From Bagarius yarrelli (taxonomy: Eukaryota > Chordata > Actinopteri > Siluriformes > Sisoridae): a DNA stretch of 64,000 nt. Made by a program: the position numbers and the translations under genes. The DNA is taken from NCBI GenBank assembly GCA_005784505.1, contig VCAZ01000111.1:1408537-1472536 (forward strand), read 5' to 3'. Shown piece after piece: positions 12,109 to 24,127 of the stretch; within the stretch, counting starts at the first letter, position 1, and each line of letters opens with the position of its first letter. The notes below the pieces were generated by a model that saw only the letters and a program-made list of their open reading frames with translations, was not told the origin of the DNA and searched no databases.

Positions 12109-15100
12109 ATATCTAACCATGAATTAGTGAAATGACCAATTTTACAAAACAAACACAAATAAACATGATTTTATTGAGAAACCAACAGATGAAAAGAATT
12201 AGTGAAATTCCAACAGATGACAGAATTTGTAAGGTTTTTCTGCTTTTAAACGAAACGATTACACCTTTCTTTTCTGTTTACTACGTTCTGTATTCCGGGG
12301 AAACATGGTGTGAGGCCAGTGGAGCGTTACAGACTTTAAATTAGAAATCACTAATGCAGCTGCATATCTGGTCTGTGTGTGTGTGAGAGAGAGAGAGAGA
12401 GAACGAGAGAGAGAAAAAGATGGAAAGAAAAAGAAAGATATAATTTCCCCTCAATCATTCTTATTAAACCACCAATGAGACACGATATAGATGTGATACG
12501 ATAAAAAAGCTTAAAGAGATTCATGATGTGAAATTCATTACAGTGTTTCGACAAATTACTTATCATCTGCCAGAAGTTTCCAGAAAAGTGCTGTAGTATG
12601 TCATACAGTAGGCATGAATCGCTGGTTAAATCCAAAGCAATTTTCTACAATTTAGTGAAATTAATACTTATTAATACTTTTACTCTGTGTTAACCTGCTG
12701 TTCTCAGCAGAAGGATGGAGATCTGGCTTCTGAGGATGCTTAGTCCTCATTACGCATCTTTATGGACCATATTTGGCTAAGTTCCCTCCTGGGGAAGTGT
12801 GCATTCCTGTTAGCGGTGAACCTAACGAGAGACGAGATGGGGAACCACGACAGTAAGCCGGTTTGGAGAGCTGACAGTGATATATGAATATCACACTTCC
12901 TTCAAAATACACAAACACACACACTTACCCTCTCTCGTCCATTCTCTCTCTCTCCCTTTTTATTGTCCTGTAAAATAAAACGACAGCAGGGATCTCAAAC
13001 CCGAGCTACTTTTAGCCCATCGTGGTCAGAATCCTAATGTAAGAAGATAAGATGAGGGGTTTATAGGGTTTGAGGACCCTCTGAATTAATCTCTGAGGAG
13101 ATGGTGTCACCTTGTGGTCAATGGAAGTAGACTTTAAAGATCACTCCAGTTAATCACTCCAGGGAAGGCGAAAGCTTTTGGATTGTAAAGCCCTCGAACG
13201 ATACTAGGACGATTTAGTTCACGATGCATCAAAGTAAGAGAGTGTGTATGTGTGTATGTAGACAGGAAGGAAAAACGACACCCACAGAGCACCACATGCT
13301 TTTAGATAGTCAACACTAGTCCTCCATTTGCCTCCACTGAGGATCCATCATGTAAAACTCTAGTAGCTTTAATGGTCCTGGCAGCATGTAGACATGATGT
13401 ATATTTTAGATACAGTTCTTAAAAGGCAACAACAAAATAACCCCGACTAAACATTTGATGTCAAATAGATAAATAGCATTTCATAGAACGGAGACTGCGT
13501 CAGGATTTATAGCAGTTTCCTTTAAAACTGCTGTCTTATTAAAAAATTTAGAGACATTTTGTCTCACTCTTCTCTCTAGAATAACCTTCACACTTCCTTA
13601 AACTAGAAAGATTTTGTTCATTCAGCTACAATAGTATTAGTGACATCAGCTGGTAATGTTGGGTGAGGTCTGGCTAACAATAACTATGTCCCCATCAGTC
13701 ATGCACTGGGTACATTCATCCCCCAGCTCAGGGAACCCAGGCATTCAGTGAATATTTGACTTAGCAAAAACAAAAAACCACTGTAAAAAAAGTATGTGGG
13801 GGACTTCATACTGTAAAATGCCTAAACAATTAGCTAAAGGCGTTACCAGTTGTCCCACAACGACTAGGGTCGGAATTCTTGAGAGACTTTCTGGGCTTGA
13901 CGGCACTACCCACTGTTATTGACCAGTTCTCCATAGCCTGCCATCTGGTCCCCAACAGTCAATAAAATGTTTTTTATGTGTTGTATATCTGACTGACCCA
14001 CTTTAGGGTATTCACCTGATTTTTATTCTGGTCCTTCTTTTAAACTAAGAAAAATAGGAGTGGCCAAGTGCCAGAGGCCTTTGATTGGACACAAGTGAAT
14101 TGCAGCACCTGATTGGACGCAATGTCTCCAGGTATACCGTAGTTTTAAAACAGGTGAGTGGCAATTTCTATGTCTGTGGGTAGATCTTTCAGAGGGACCA
14201 GGAGGAAGGCTATGGAGAACCAGTCGATAGCACTGAGGAGTGTTGTAAAGACCAGTAACAAAGTCTATCAAAAGATGTGACCATGAACATTGTGGGATTG
14301 GTAATGGCTTCAGGAACCCCTCAAGAAAATTCCACACGGATGATCCTCAGGATGGAATTTATGAAAGAAAATACTTTTATTTTCGAACAACCCGCCCTAT
14401 TATCATTTTTTACACACATTTGTGGGGCTGTACACTTTAGACAAGGTTCATACATCACTAAATCACAAACAAGGCCAACACTTGATAAAACAGTGGATAG
14501 CTGGCATTGATTTGTAAAATCGTTTTAGCACTGAGTGTGTGCTGTACAGTGGGAACAGAACGGCTCTGCTGAGAATTTCAGAAAAAAGCTTGAGTAGTAG
14601 GAAACGCTTGATCTGGAATAATGATTTGATTTTAAAAGCTTATAAAGGTCAAATGAAATAAGGACTCGATTTAACAAGAGTTGTATACGAATACAATCAA
14701 CAAAACTCTCCCTTATACTTTTATAAACTCTAAGCTGTGTCACATGACCTAGAAGACATAGTCCAATTCCCGATTTATAGTTCCACCAGTTTGGATTAGT
14801 TGACCAATTTTTTTTCTAATCACTAACGACCTTTTAATTGCTGTAAAGTCATGCTTTTGGTTTTTATTGGCGACGTTACCGTGCTGTAATATCAGCAGCT
14901 GCTTTGTCCTGTCCGAGTTTTTATCTCCATGCTGATCATCTTACATTTGCCTGCATTACACGTTTGACTTTGCGTTGTCCTTTCAGATTGATTAATTCCA
15001 ATAAACCTTGGCTGTGCCCCCAACTCTGTCTGTTTGACAATCCAATTTTTATTTCCACATACTGTACATGAAAAGCGTCTGGCTGGTCCCTATAAATGAG

Positions 15101-15308
15101 CAAATAACAGTTGTAACAGCATGTCAGCTGTAACGAGCAACAGATATCTAACACAGTGGACAATTTCGGGGGTCGGATCTGAACACAAGATGGATTTATT
15201 TAAGATGTCCAGATGAAATATAGGTACTTTTTTCCCAAAATAATAAGTCGACGCACAGAGAGCCTACCATCAAACAACTAGACTGGGGAAGTGGCAGCTG
15301 TAAAACTG
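12109..15308. other. Gene-free sequence with short GA and AC/TC tracts
   Basis: GA tract at 12386-12418, a short ACAC run near 12912 and TCTC near 12942. 13980-14340 resembles degenerate DNA-transposon sequence (GCAGCACCTGATTGGACG) but is not classifiable. No exon found. Confidence 0.35.
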
Positions 15309-15492
15309 GGGAAGTGGCAGCTCGGTGGTTAAGGTGTTGGACTGCTATTTGTGTTTGATTCCCAGCACCACTAAGTTACCAGCGCTGGGCCCCTGTGCAA
15401 GGCCCTTAACCCCTAATTGCTCAGTTGTATAAAAGAGATAAATGTAAGTTGCTCTGAATAAGGGCGTCTGCCACATGCTATACATGTAAAAC
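15309..15492 (+). mobile_element. SINE-A copy, full length
   Basis: GCAGCTCGGTGGTTAAGG head, GGGCCCCTGTGCAAGGCC centre, TAAGGGCGTCTGCCACATGC tail. The first 14 bases of the head are preceded by a short duplicate at 15288-15300. Confidence 0.92.
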
Positions 15493-15537
15493 ATGATGTG
15501 TTTGTTAAGGTATAACTAAAATTCTTACACTTTAAAC

Positions 15538-15913
15538 TTTTACCCTCATGCGTTGTTAGGGACAATTTTTAATCCAGAAAAACTATCAAAATCTGTCATT
15601 ATAAAGGAAGTCAATGGGGCAAAAACATCTATGAACAGTAAATCAGTGAGAAAATGTACAAAATACAAAAACACAATAATTCTATATATTTAACATAAGT
15701 CATGTTGTGTATTTGCCAATCAGTAATGTCACTTTAATTTGGCAATTACAAAGTTAAAACCCTGAAATTGTCCTAAACGTTTAGTAACAAAAACTGGGGT
15801 TGATTTTAAGAAATTGATGTAAAACAAAAAATTTGGAAAAATATTTATCCGATCTGATTTAAATCGAAGGGAACGAATAGGTGGTGTTTTCAAACAGCAC
15901 ACAGGGGTTAAAA
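15538..15913. mobile_element. Candidate terminal-inverted-repeat element with TTAA-like ends
   Basis: The left end TTTTACCCTCATGCGTTGTT and the reverse complement of the right end, TTTTAACCCCTGTGTGCTG, align over about 20 bp. At 376 bp without ORF it fits a piggyBac-like miniature element. The classification is inferred. Confidence 0.45.
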
Positions 15914-17149
15914 TTAATAATTTTGTGAATTAAAGGTTTGGTGAAAAGTTCACTTTATGTCCTACTGCACAAAAAGAAACACTAAACGAAGCTTTTCATT
16001 GAAAAAAATTACATTTATGCAAAGGGTCTAAACACGTACAAGTTTAAAGTCTTTAATTTTTACCTAGATTTTATGGTATTTTAGACATCCTTAGTAATAA
16101 GCTAAGATTAGCAAGTACAGCAAACATAAACTGAGGCTAATTCAACCACGTTAGCCATTTTGTGGTCCAGAAAGTGGTCGGAATTGTTAATGTATGACAA
16201 AGTTGAAAAAATACTAACATGCTAGCATAAAAGTACCTAAATCTTTCCTTCACTTAAACACTAAAGATCAGCTACAAATGCTAGTCAAGTTTCGATCGGG
16301 GTCGTATTATACAGTAAATAGTTTGGCTAAGTTATAACCCTGCTATAAGACAGCTTACAAAAAGGCTCAGGACATAGAAAACGAGTTCATTAGCAAACAA
16401 AGATATTGAGAATAGGGAAGTTATCAGGAAACTGAGGTCAGAGATCATGGAGAATTAATAAATGTGACCTCTGCTGGCCGCAAGCTGTAATGTTCTGACC
16501 TTTGGAACTATAAGCAGTTTTTAATATCAAAAATCCATCAATTTAATAAGTTTAGAGTCAATTATTTTCTTGTTGTTTTGCCTTTCTGTCATATTTGCCA
16601 CTTGGCAGCCGCCCAGAAAGCTGAGCCGAGCGTTCACAGCTGGAGCTGAGCAAATTAAATCACAAGTAAGAAAAAGCACAATTCATGGTATGCACTTGGT
16701 TTATCACCAGAAGCTGGAGGCCCATGTGCTTTATTCTTTGAAAAACATCCACGGTGTAATTGTACATACTGTATGCGCCGCTCTGTGCGGACTGAAGAAA
16801 AACAATTTGCTAGCTAATTTTAGGCACTTTCATCAATTAGCCAGCACATTGCAAAGACAAAAAGGATTAGGGATGACAATTAAGATTGGAAGATGAAGCC
16901 TGCTTCCATTTATGGCCCAAAGCCGCCATATTATTGAGCTCAAATTATATAAGAACAGCTAGACAAGCCCTTGTGTACCTTTTTCTAATTGGCATCAAAA
17001 CAAAAATAGGCATATACAGTACAGCTTACGTTATCTGTTAGGAAGATCTGGAGTGCAGTCGATGTTCTAGTTCATCTGGTTCATCATTAACCATAACGCA
17101 CAGTGTCTTTATTAGGGTTTAGGGGTTGTGTATACAGGAGCTGTTGTAA
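15914..17149. other. Gene-free sequence with a candidate regulatory block at 16590-16960
   Basis: The block carries several homeodomain-type sites (GCTAGCTAATTTTAGG, CATCAATTAGCC, GACAATTAAG) and lower repeat content. The 108-codon ORF across it has no family resemblance. Confidence 0.35.
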
Positions 17150-17313
17150 TGCTGGGATTGTCGTATTGTTTGGGCCTTTTGGTTCCAGTAAAGCAACAAT
17201 GTCATTTTATAACATACACTGACATCCTTAGTAGTTTTAGATTTGTGGCAACAGTTTGAGGAAGACATACCAAGTGTCGGTATAGTGGGCACAAATCTTT
17301 GGACAAATAGTGT
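17150..17313 (+). mobile_element. Tc1/mariner-like family J, 3' remnant
   Basis: Includes GTGGCAACAGTTTGAGG and ends with AAATCTTTGGACAAATAGTGTA (a diverged terminal inverted repeat). The transposase region is largely deleted. Confidence 0.6.
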
Positions 17314-17344
17314 AGAGGCAGGATTAAGGGGTCAGAGGCCACTA

Positions 17345-17467
17345 GGCTGCTCTTTGTGTAAGGATTGTATCCCTGGCCGGGGCCTTTCTGTGTGGAGTTT
17401 AAATGTTCTCCGAGTGCTTACATGGGTTCACTTCGGGTACTCCGGTTTCTCTCCAAAGAAGTCCAAA
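17345..17467 (+). mobile_element. tRNA-headed repeat C, left part split by SINE-A
   Basis: GGGCCTTTCTGTGTGGAGTT through TACTCCGGTTTCTCTCC matches the C family from just after its head. Its continuation lies on the far side of the SINE-A copy, at 17652-17717. Confidence 0.75.
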
Positions 17468-17468
17468 G

Positions 17469-17651
17469 AAAAAGTGGTAGCACAGTGGTTAACTTGTTGG
17501 ACTGCTAATTGGAAGATCGGGTTCAAAACCAAGCATCACCAAGTTGCCACTGTTGGGCCCCTGAACAAGGCCAATAATCCCCAATTGCTCAGTTGTAAAA
17601 ATAAATGTAAGTCACTCTGGATAAGGACGTCTGCCAAATGCTAAAAATGTG
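17469..17651 (+). mobile_element. SINE-A copy inserted in repeat C
   Basis: Complete from GTGGTAGCACAGTGGTTAAC to GACGTCTGCCAAATGC. Confidence 0.92.
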
Positions 17652-17717
17652 GATTGACCCATTGGAGTGATTTTGTGTGGCCCTTCAATGGACTGGTGAT
17701 GTGTCCAGGTTGTAAAC
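17652..17717 (+). mobile_element. tRNA-headed repeat C, right part
   Basis: GGAGTGATTTTGTGTGGCCC and GGACTGGTGATGTGTCC follow the order of the C-family middle. This supports a single older C copy split by SINE-A. Confidence 0.65.
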
Positions 17718-18975
17718 ATGCCAAAAAAATGTGTTCAGTCAATCTGGGGCCCTTTGCAGGCTTATGCGTTAACCCAAGTGTGGGTGGTTGTAAGGCACCC
17801 AATATGCAACATTTCCTGTAAACATTACAGTTATTCTCTGGTGACCATTTGTTTCTTATTGAAAGATTATTTTCTTTCAGTTTTACTGCAACGCTGCTAT
17901 TGAAAAGTCTCATGCATGTCGGCAGTGTTAATAAAGAAGCAAGTTTTAGCCAAAGCTATCGATTTCCCAAGGGTTAAGATGGGGTATGCAATCCTATAAC
18001 ACAGGAAATTAAAAAATAAAGAATGCCAAGATGACTGGAAAAAGAAAATACAGATAAGAAGCTGTGAGCCAATCAGATTTTGTATTATTCCCTTCAGATT
18101 TATTGTAATATTTGTTTCTTTGCAAATAAAAGTCCCAGTTTTATAAGATCCAAATAAAGCATTTAGGGTTTGTGGAGAGAGAAAGAGCGAGAGACAGAAA
18201 GATGAAGAGAAGAGAGAGAGAAAAAGAGAGAGAGCATATTTCAGGCAGCTCTACCCAAAAACATCGTTAACCAGGAGATAGAGTGGAAGCCGTTTGCTAT
18301 TCCAGAGCGGTTCTGCTCACTTTGATTTGATTCACCGAACAAATGCACCTCAGCGTCCCGACCGAATCTCAGCCAATGATATGAATCAATGAAACGTAGA
18401 TATTCTAGCCAAAGGTCACTACCGGATGTCATTTTGCCAGAAGCTATTACATTCTAGATGAGCTTAGTCTTGAGTGATTGACATTTCCATGATGATGGTG
18501 AGAATTTTTATGATGTACACCACAGGGTCTGCAAATTCACTTCTTCTGCTTTCAATAGAATTTATTAAACTGACACAAGCCCAGAAGCAGCAGGAACAAA
18601 CACTCCACATCTTTCTGGACCATAGCTGGAAATGGACAGTTGAAGCTAACACTTCTCCAGCAGACGCGCTTAATCTTAGTGTTGGTTCCTGTGTTAGGTT
18701 AATTGAAACTATTTAAAGATTCTATTGTCCATCCAATACATTTAATTAAGTTGTCATGTGATCTGCTGTATTCACTGAGTGTTGAAAAGTTACTTAAGGG
18801 GCAAAAGTATTGGAAAAAAAAGCGTAATTCTTCTGTCCGTATAATTTTTTTTAACAACCTTGTCCAAATTTAATCTTATTTTTACACCTATGATAATCTT
18901 CTGGAAAGACTTTTCACTCGATTGGTGGAGTAAATTCGATCATTTAGTCACGAGAATAGTAGTGAAATAAGACAA
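17718..18975. other. Gene-free sequence with an imperfect GA tract
   Basis: Purine-rich GA/AG tract at 18174-18235. No exon or repeat family recognised in the rest. Confidence 0.35.
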
Positions 18976-18978
18976 GGT

Positions 18979-19300
18979 TTAATAGAATTTTATTTTTTAT
19001 AGCACTTTACACGAAATGCTGTAACAGTGATTTAAGTTATGTTTATATTTAAGAGTATGTCTCAAATGAACAAGCCGGTTTCGACTGTAGCAAAGAAAAA
19101 TTAAGCAATTAGAAACCTTTAGAGGAACCAGACCCATGAGGGAACCCATCCTGATCTGAGGGATCTGGTAATAATGATTAAATGTAATGTAAACTGTAGC
19201 CTTGGGTCAGTGGAGCAGAATGAGTCCCAGTCCATTCTCCAAGGTCCTCGAATTTAAGGAAAGGGGCAGGAAACTGGTCACTAGTACCTTAGGAACAAGT
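18979..19300 (+). repeat. Teleost interspersed repeat D, copy 1
   Basis: Starts AGAATTTTATTTTTTATAGC, contains AGAGGAACCAGACCC and AGGGAACCCATCCTG, and ends with TGGGTCAGTGGAGCAGA and AGTCCCAGTCCATTCTCC. Same order as 25240-25590. Class unknown; probably a non-autonomous DNA element. Confidence 0.7.
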
Positions 19301-19317
19301 TTAACCCACCACCTAGA

Positions 19318-19350
19318 AAGAGAGAGAGAGAGAGAGACAGAAAGAGAGAG

Positions 19351-19394
<44 letters not shown>
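19318..19394. repeat. (GA)n microsatellite
   Basis: 77 bp of AG/GA with single CA and CC interruptions, placed inside or at the end of repeat D. Confidence 0.97.
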
Positions 19395-19396
<2 letters not shown>

Positions 19397-19555
19397 GGAT
19401 TATTAAGTGTATTGTGTGGAAGTCTGGAGTTCCAGTTCAATGGGGTTGAGTCAGAATCAGGACTCCGTGCAGAACACTTGAGTTTTTCCACTGCAATTAT
19501 AACACAGCATGACTTTATGAAGCCCAGGGACAGGTTGATGCTAAAAAAAATAAAA

Positions 19556-19626
19556 AATAAAATATGTAAAAAAAGGAATGCAATGCTACAACATACAAAG
19601 ACATTCCAGATAAATGTGTGCTAAAA
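19556..19626 (+). mobile_element. Tc1/mariner-like J scrap
   Basis: AATGCTACAACATACAAAGACATTCC matches (in part) the segment before the family J 3' end also seen at 17195-17225. Confidence 0.4.
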
Positions 19627-19629
19627 TTT

Positions 19630-20418
19630 TGTGGCTAATTAATAGCATTTAGCTCAGAAACATAAAATATTTGGTGTTGTGTTAATAACAGTAAATGTCA
19701 TTTTTCTGATGTTTGAACTTATCAGTAAGTTTTTTATTGAACAATACAGGAAAATTCGACTTTCATCCGGTTTCATCTTTTCAAATGAACAGCATGTAAA
19801 TCTTGTTCATAGGTTCCTTAAAAATACTCGGGGCTTTTTTTAAAAATAAATGTACTCTTGCTGGGCAAAGCCTTTAGACAGATGAAGCGTGTTGTTATTT
19901 GCTAACTCTATTAGCGCATATTTGAAGCAGCTAATTTTTAGGGAAAGAGCTCAGCTGGCAGTTTCGGAACGGATCCCCCCTGTAACGCATGTTAATGCGT
20001 TTTGTATTGAAATTTGTTCCTGCAATATTGCAAGTAAACAAATGACAGTCACTCGGCCGCAGGAGTGTGCAGCGAAGAGAATGCTAATGCTACCCTGCGA
20101 CGATCTAAATTAGAATTTGACTGGTTCTGGAGGATATTTCCTGTTTCTGGTGAAATCTTTTTAATGTGAGCTTAAGCTGCCATGTTTGGGCAAAAAGTTT
20201 TTTACTCCGATATCAACATTATTATGTATTCTAGGTGCTTTGCAGGCTACAGAATTGTAAATGACTCTTGGGGAAATTTTCAATAAGCCAAATCCCTTTT
20301 GTTTGGATTTATATAAAGGGAATATTTAAAGATAGAATAAGAGAAAAGTGCAAAAATTTTTATTCAATTTTTCATTAAATCAATTGAAAAATTAAAAAAT
20401 TTGTGAAACTGGGGCAGC
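19630..20418. other. Gene-free sequence with a candidate regulatory block at 19860-20110
   Basis: The block has a TAACGCATGTTAATGCGTT near-palindrome, GCAGCTAATTTTTAGGG and CAGTCACTCGG. It is complex and repeat-free. No exon seen. Confidence 0.3.
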
Positions 20419-20487
20419 TTTGGTTTGGTCGGCACACACTGATGACATCAGATGGTTATGATTAGTTGATTGAAATGTTGATCCAGT
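20419..20487 (+). repeat. Local duplicate unit, copy 1
   Basis: TTTGGTCGGCACACACTGAT onward is repeated with few changes at 20929-20997, 510 bp away, in the same orientation. Confidence 0.85.
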
Positions 20488-20656
20488 TGAATGTCCTTAT
20501 CCAGAGCGACTTACATGTATCTCATTTATACAACTAAGCAATTAGGGGTTAAGGGCCTCGCTCAGGGGCCCAACAGTGGTATCTTGGTGGAGATGAAAAT
20601 CGAACCCACAATCTTCGGGTTGGTAGTCCAACACCTTAACCATGAGCCACCGCTTT
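20488..20656 (-). mobile_element. SINE-A copy
   Basis: Full-length inverse copy: ATCCAGAGCGACTTACATG tail, AGGGGCCCAACAGTGG centre and ACACCTTAACCATGAGCC head. Confidence 0.92.
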
Positions 20657-20928
20657 ACTGTCCAGGGAAAATATGTCATATCATCTGCGTTAATTATTTT
20701 ACAATTACTGTTCAATCCCAAATGTTTTCTTTATCTCATTAGATCTAGATCCATTTATAGTCACAAATTTGGATGGATGAATGAATGAATGAATAAATTA
20801 ATAGTTGTAATTGCAGAGTGCAAATATTTTTAATTAATTTTTTTTTTAAATAAAGTGAAAAATTAGTAAAACAATGGGCCAAAAAAATTAAACAAGGAGA
20901 GACACATTGAAAAATGGATTGAGGCGGG

Positions 20929-20997
20929 TTTGGTTTGGTCGGCACACACTGATGACATCAGATAGTTATGATTGGTCGATTAAAATGTTGATCCAGG
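20929..20997 (+). repeat. Local duplicate unit, copy 2
   Basis: Match to 20419-20487, ending in the same GTTGATCCAG. The flanks then diverge. Confidence 0.85.
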
Positions 20998-21435
20998 ATT
21001 AAGAAAGGATGTTAATCCCGGATCACATTTTACTCAGCGAAATCACGTCCACTGATCTCAACGGTTGTTAATTGGCGGTCAGTAAACATGTCAAACTAGC
21101 CAACAAAGACAACACATTTTAGCGTAGGATTATAGGAATCTTTTAGGATTTTTAAAATTTGTCTCAGACGACCAAATGGTGGCCAAAATCACACAGTCTA
21201 AACCCAGCTTCACTTTGTAAGATGTTTCAACTCTTTGACTGACTATAACGGTCACAAAAGTTAAACCAGGAAGTAACAATTTAATCTAATACCATTACTC
21301 TGCTGTGAGGTGGATCACACCATGGTTTGGTTAAAACAATCCCCAGATCACTTTACCCTAGAAAATGAGGTGTCAGTTTACTGGACTACTTAAACTGAAC
21401 TCTCAGGCAAAACTTTATCTTTATTTAATAGCACT

Positions 21436-21771
21436 CTGAGGCGTAGCTAGGGTTTTAGTGCCCGGGGACAAAGTCAGCTAAGTCAGCAAAGTCAGCGCCC
21501 CCTCCTGGCCCGCTCGTGATAAGATGTGAGCCATAACGGGGTCTGTCATTCTCTCCCGGAAATTTGGGACATGAAAACCTGCATTTCGTGGCATATTTTA
21601 AGGGAAATAAAGAGGATGAAAAAGGAAAATAATTAAGACGACAATGGAACTTTGGAGATATAATTGGGGAAAAGATTTCATTCTAAAATTTATTCGTAAT
21701 TATGTAACATCTATTTGCCGTCCCCAGATGCTGCGCCCGGGGTAAGGTGTCCCCCCCTTGCTACACCACTG
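21436..21771. mobile_element. hAT-type miniature element with target-site duplications
   Basis: The left end CTGAGGCGTAGCTAGG and the reverse complement of the right end, CAGTGGTGTAGCAAGG, form terminal inverted repeats. Flanks ATAGCACT (21428-21435) and ATGGCACT (21772-21779) are an 8-bp duplication with one mismatch, the hAT hallmark. The element is 336 bp with no ORF. Confidence 0.8.
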
Positions 21772-21779
21772 ATGGCACT

Positions 21780-22375
21780 GCATTACTAAAATAATGCTTT
21801 CTTTGTACTGAAATCTTCAGTGCACATAAATACAATTATTTCCTACAGAGTTTGGTTAATTGGACTGGCTGCAACTTTTCCTCCAGGCGTAAGAAAATGA
21901 GTGTTGAGAGAGAGAAAGCAAACAAGCTTTGTCTGGCAGAATTTAATGAGTCAGATGAATGTCACACTGCCCCAGTCTATAATGACCTTTAGCGTAGCGC
22001 GTGAATAGTTGTAGCTCCACAGCGCATGGGATGTTACATCCCTAAACTTGACCGTCAATCACTCTATCTCTTTGTTCCTCTGCTTCCTCCATCCAGCACA
22101 CCGCAGAGTCCGTCTTTGTCCTGTGCTCATGCATTATTTCAAACGGTGGGAATGTGCAGTTCTGTGATGGTGGATGCAGGTCAGGAACGTGTCAGTCACT
22201 ATGAGAGTCTGCTGGGGGTGCATTGGAAAGATCAGAGAAAAAGATTGAGTTTATATATTAATAGTCTTGCTTCTGGATTGTATCTGTACACAATCCAAGT
22301 CTTGTCCACAGGTCAACTGCTGATTTTGGCTTCTTCCAAATTACGTCCATACTTCTAAACTGTATAGCAGGCAAA
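21780..22375. other. Gene-free sequence
   Basis: An ORF at 22026-22358 has no recognisable family. No repeat seen. Confidence 0.3.
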
Positions 22376-22448
22376 ACTGTGGTAGCGTGGTGGTGATGGA
22401 AATCGAACCCACAGTCTTCCAACACCTTAAACATAAGCCACCACTTTA
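22376..22448 (-). mobile_element. SINE-A head fragment
   Basis: AATCGAACCCACAGTCTTCC and AAACATAAGCCACCACTTT; tail and centre are lost. It and its right flank match 20578-20790. Confidence 0.75.
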
Positions 22449-22466
22449 TCATCCAAGGTAAATATT

Positions 22467-22468
<2 letters not shown>

Positions 22469-22518
<50 letters not shown>
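22469..22518. repeat. (AT)n microsatellite
   Basis: 50 bp pure AT inside the local duplication. Confidence 0.97.
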
Positions 22519-22521
<3 letters not shown>

Positions 22522-22639
22522 TAACATCACTTTTACGATCATAACTGTGTTAATTATTTTACAATATCTGTTCAATCCTAAATGTTTTTCTAATCTTATT
22601 ACATTTAGATCCATTTATAGTTACAAATTTGTTGTAAAT

Positions 22640-22835
22640 GCATGAATGAATGAACGATTAAAATGAATGAATGATTGAATGAATGAATGAACTATTAAAA
22701 TGAGTGAATGATTGATTGATTGATGATGAATGAATGAATGAACAGATATATGAATGAATGAACAAACAAATGAATGAAAGAATGAATGACTGAATGAATG
22801 AATGAACAGATAGAAAAATGAATGAATGAATGCCT
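22640..22835. repeat. (GAAT)n tetranucleotide repeat
   Basis: Degenerate GAATGAAT array with GATT, AACA and GAAA interruptions. The related copy at 20780-20803 has only a few units. Confidence 0.93.
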
Positions 22836-23069
22836 ATGTTGATGTAACATGTACAATGAAATTAAAAAGTGCTATCAAATCAGTGCATCACATTGTAGAA
22901 CCAAAAAAACAAATAATATCCACATAAAACAATATTAGTAGGAAAAATAAAAAGAACTATACAATGTCATCCATCAAATTATAGAAAACAAGTCACCGTT
23001 AGTGGAACCGCATTTCAAGATTATTGTAATTGATGGTACTATAAAGTTCTAATAAAATTACAATACAGG

Positions 23070-23255
23070 CTACTGTTGGTTCTCCGGTTTCCTCCTACAG
23101 TCCAAATACCTGTATGTTAGATTGATTGGTGATTCTAAATTGCCCATAGGATTGAGTGTAAGTGTGTGTGTGGCCCTGTGATGGACTGGTGACTGTCCAG
23201 GGTGACCCCTGCCTTTCACCCAATGACAGCTGGAATAGACTCCAGAAAAATACTC
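23070..23255 (+). mobile_element. tRNA-headed repeat C, 3' part
   Basis: CTCCGGTTTCCTCCTACAGT, GATTGATTGGTGATTCTAA, CCCTGTGATGGACTGGTG and GGAATAGACTCCAG in family order. The head is missing. Confidence 0.8.
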
Positions 23256-23362
23256 TACAGAATACTTGCAGTAACAGCAACAAGCTTATATATTTTTAAA
23301 TGCACACATACATGTGTTCACACCTGCTCCATGTTTATTTAAACTATATGCCCCCCCCACCA

Positions 23363-23392
<30 letters not shown>
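23363..23392. repeat. (AC)n microsatellite
   Basis: 30 bp of CA dinucleotides, preceded by a C-rich run. Confidence 0.95.
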
Positions 23393-23393
<1 letters not shown>

Positions 23394-23918
23394 TTTGTAG
23401 GTTTTTTCAATCTTCTCTCTGTGCAACCCTAAGCATTATTTTCCGTCTCACTGGGTTTGACCTTTCTGCTCTTCTATGTTTTCTACTTAGTTTATTCCTT
23501 TACTGCTCTGTTTGCGAAATCGTTTAACCTTCTGCCTGTTTTGACCATTATTCAGTCGGCCGGTTGGGATTTTAATAGAGATTAGGCTTGATTGTGTTCA
23601 GCTGCCTCCAGTTTGTGGCAGGAAAAAACAAATCATGTGCAGAACAGTAGGACTCAAAGAACATCCTGATTTCACCTCGGATCGAGTTATAGAATATGAC
23701 TGCTTTTTATTATCATGAATATTTTTGAAGTTGGAGAGAAAAAAATAGTGGCAGTCTGATTATGTGGTGATGATGTGGATTCGTCATCCACGACACACCC
23801 TGACATATTCAGTCCTCATGAGCTTATCGTTCCGGTAGCGCATGATTTTTTTTTAGGAAATGATTATAGTTGGGCAATTCATGTGAGTCATATGTTAACA
23901 ACGTTATGGCATCTACAT

Positions 23919-24096
23919 GTACAGCATTTGGCATACACTTATATCCAGCGCGACTTACATTTATCTCTTTGTACAACTGAGCAATTAAGGGTTAAGGGCC
24001 TTGCTCAGGGGCCCACATTGGGGTGGTGCTGGGAATCGAATCCAGTTTCTAGTTTCTGGTAGCAGTCAAACACCTTAACCGCTAAGCCACCACTTG
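23919..24096 (-). mobile_element. SINE-A copy, full length
   Basis: TACAGCATTTGGCATACACT tail, GCTCAGGGGCCCACATTGG centre and ACACCTTAACCGCTAAGCC head. Confidence 0.92.
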
Positions 24097-24127
24097 CTTA
24101 GGGTTGCTACACTAACATACGTCTGGT

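Noticed and set aside
19202..19624. 140-codon ORF with Arg-Glu repeats
   Set aside because: Spans repeat D and a GA microsatellite; not a gene.
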